Assembly (NCBI RefSeq): GCF_040720935.1
Contig: NZ_JBFDAE010000006.1
Location: 1 to 64,000, forward strand
Reading direction: 5' to 3'
Source: Jejuia sp040720935
GTDB taxonomy: Bacteria; Bacteroidota; Bacteroidia; Flavobacteriales; Flavobacteriaceae
DNA length: 64,000 bases
Shown here: positions 62,547 to 64,000 of the stretch, piece after piece
Layout of the letters: every line of letters starts with the position of its first letter
Position numbering within the stretch: the stretch's first letter is position 1
The notes under the pieces: generated by a model
Told to the model about the DNA's origin: nothing
Database searches by the model: none
The model's input: the letters and a program-made list of their open reading frames with translations, nothing else
Position numbers and translations under genes: made by a program

Positions 62547-64000
62547 CTTTTGTAATTGTTTTAAAAATTCTTCTACTGTTTTATAATCATCAAAATCGAA
62601 ACGCTCTCCTTTAATTTCCTGATAGGTTTCATGACCTTTTCCTGCTATTAAAATGATGTCGTTTGCCTCAGCTAATTGACAGGCTGTTTTTATAGCCTGT
62701 TTTCTATCTAATATTGTTAAGGTCTTTTTGAAATTTTGTGGGGCCACGCCTTTTTCAATGTCTTCTAAAATCGTTTCAGGCGATTCGCTTCTAGGATTAT
62801 CACTTGTAAAAATGACTTTCGTACTTAATTCTGAAGCAATATGTCCCATTTTAGGACGCTTCGTTTTATCTCTATCGCCGCCACACCCTACAACCGTAAT
62901 TAACGATTCGTTTTTGGTTCGAATACTATTTATCGTTTCCAAAACATTTCTCAATGCATCGGGGGTGTGTGCATAATCTACAATAGCAGTAATTTTTTCA
63001 TCTGAAACCAAATATTGAAAACGCCCACTAACGCTTTTCAATTCACTTATTAAACGAAGAATCTCTACTTTTTCTAGTCCTAATAATTCCGCGGTAGCGT
63101 AAATCGCTAAAACATTATAAGCATTGAAATTTCCTATTAAACGCGTCCAAACTTCATTGCCACCAACTGATAACAACAAGCCACTAAATTCATTCTCTAA
63201 GATCTGCGCTTTATAATCTGCATAGCTTTTAAGCGCATAAGTGTATTTTTTTGCCACAGTATTTTGCAGCATCACTAATCCGTTTTTATCATCAGTATTT
63301 GACAATGCAAAAGCATGACGCCCTAAGCCATCAAAAAATGCTTTTTTAACATCTCTATATTCAGCAAACGTGTTATGATAATCTAAATGATCGTGAGAAA
63401 GATTTGTAAACACACCACCCTCGAAACGCAGACCTTCCGTTCTACTTTGATGAATGCCATGGGAACTCACTTCCATAAAGCAGAATTCCACACCAGCATC
63501 ATTCATCATCTTCAAATACCTGTTTATGGTTATGGAATCCGGTGTGGTATGTGTTGCTTTATACTCAACATTATCCACCATTATTTTTACTGTTGAAAGC
63601 AATCCAACTTTATAACCTGCATTTTTAAAAAGTTGATACAATAATGTAGTAACCGTAGTTTTTCCGTTAGTTCCTGTTACACCAACAAGCTTCAAATTAT
63701 CCGATGGGGAGTCGAAATAATTCGAAGCCATAATTGCTAGTGCTTTGTTTGAGTAGTCAACTTCTATATATGTTATATTATCTATTAAAGTATCAGGTAA
63801 AGCTTCGCATACAACTGCTGTTGCGCCTTTTTTTATAGCAACATCTATATAATCATGTCCGTCTGAAACCGTCCCTCGAATAGCCACAAACACATCATTA
63901 GCCACTATTTTTCGAGAATCGAAATCTATAGCATTTATAGCAGTATTTGTACTACCAACAACAGCGTTGATAGTCACTTTATACAATATGTCTTTTAATA
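62544..64000 (-). CDS. murE: UDP-N-acetylmuramoyl-tripeptide synthetase, 5' end beyond the window
   Basis: A Mur ligase that adds the third amino acid; the DNPR motif in FTSDNPRSES indicates meso-diaminopimelate. The ATP loop is GVTGTNGKTTVTTLLYQL and the substrate region SHGIHQSRTEG. The frame stays open to the window edge (LKDILYKVTIN), where the usual N-terminus would begin, so the start codon lies past 64000. The first gene of the visible dcw cluster. Confidence 0.95.
   Translation of the reverse strand, partial: LKDILYKVTINAVVGSTNTAINAIDFDSRKIVANDVFVAIRGTVSDGHDYIDVAIKKGATAVVCEALPDTLIDNITYIEVDYSNKALAIMASNYFDSPSDNLKLVGVTGTNGKTTVTTLLYQLFKNAGYKVGLLSTVKIMVDNVEYKATHTTPDSITINRYLKMMNDAGVEFCFMEVSSHGIHQSRTEGLRFEGGVFTNLSHDHLDYHNTFAEYRDVKKAFFDGLGRHAFALSNTDDKNGLVMLQNTVAKKYTYALKSYADYKAQILENEFSGLLLSVGGNEVWTRLIGNFNAYNVLAIYATAELLGLEKVEILRLISELKSVSGRFQYLVSDEKITAIVDYAHTPDALRNVLETINSIRTKNESLITVVGCGGDRDKTKRPKMGHIASELSTKVIFTSDNPRSESPETILEDIEKGVAPQNFKKTLTILDRKQAIKTACQLAEANDIILIAGKGHETYQEIKGERFDFDDYKTVEEFLKQLQK

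Overview
The window reads as a piece of a marine-type Flavobacteriaceae (Bacteroidetes) chromosome. The evidence is low-GC DNA, a 287-residue primary sigma factor of the Bacteroidetes type, TAnnTTTG -7 promoter boxes, SusC/SusD pairs, a type IX secretion C-terminal domain, and a dcw cluster with a long-tailed FtsZ. I cannot name the genus from the sequence alone.

Region 1 (1-18900) is an accessory island. It opens with a four-to-five gene operon (524-5718) that I read as a candidate anti-phage system: a small basic protein, a MORC/MutL-type GHKL ATPase, an unrecognised protein, a DUF6339-like protein and a YhcG/DUF1016 PD-(D/E)XK nuclease. Then come a group II intron with a maturase split by an in-frame stop (5827-7779, minus), a mobile mystery A/B (XRE-Fic) pair behind four operators phased at exactly 32 bp, a second ORF-less group II intron (9095-9947), and an IS1182-type transposase remnant. 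OsmC, a small secreted protein, two related leucine-rich-repeat proteins and an AraC regulator follow, and these appear to share a 21-bp-phased operator. A Crp/Fnr plus SRPBCC module closes the island. Large imperfect palindromes sit at module borders, and a ~185-bp direct repeat lies at both ends (about 45-235 and 18545-18725).

Region 2 (18900-25650) is mixed: a beta-propeller lipoprotein, an HTH regulator, rpoD, rpe, two CBS-domain proteins and an MtfA-like peptidase.

Region 3 (25690-50714) is a polysaccharide-use region, nearly all on the minus strand. A D-galactonate-type operon (MFS transporter, enolase-superfamily enzyme, KDPG/KDPGal aldolase, DgoD, and a sulfatase-remnant/SMP-30 chimera) lies downstream of a susC-susD-GDPD/GH16-EEP-GH3 operon. 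Next to it are a membrane-spanning LuxR-type regulator, glpF-glpK-glpD, a divergent DeoR/GlpR-like regulator, and a sulfatase whose promoter carries the same 10-bp GAAAnnAAnT repeats as glpD. Together these suggest use of a beta-glucan bearing glycerophosphoryl (and perhaps sulfate) groups; this is inference.

Region 4 (50920-64000) holds tRNA-Arg(TCG), a YqeY-like protein and the dcw division/wall cluster, transcribed murE-mraY-murD-ftsW-murG-murC-ftsQ-ftsA-ftsZ on the minus strand, with murE running off the window. Short mobile palindromes and heptanucleotide tandem repeats are scattered in the intergenic DNA, and two of the palindromic elements sit on the 5' ends of murD and glpK.
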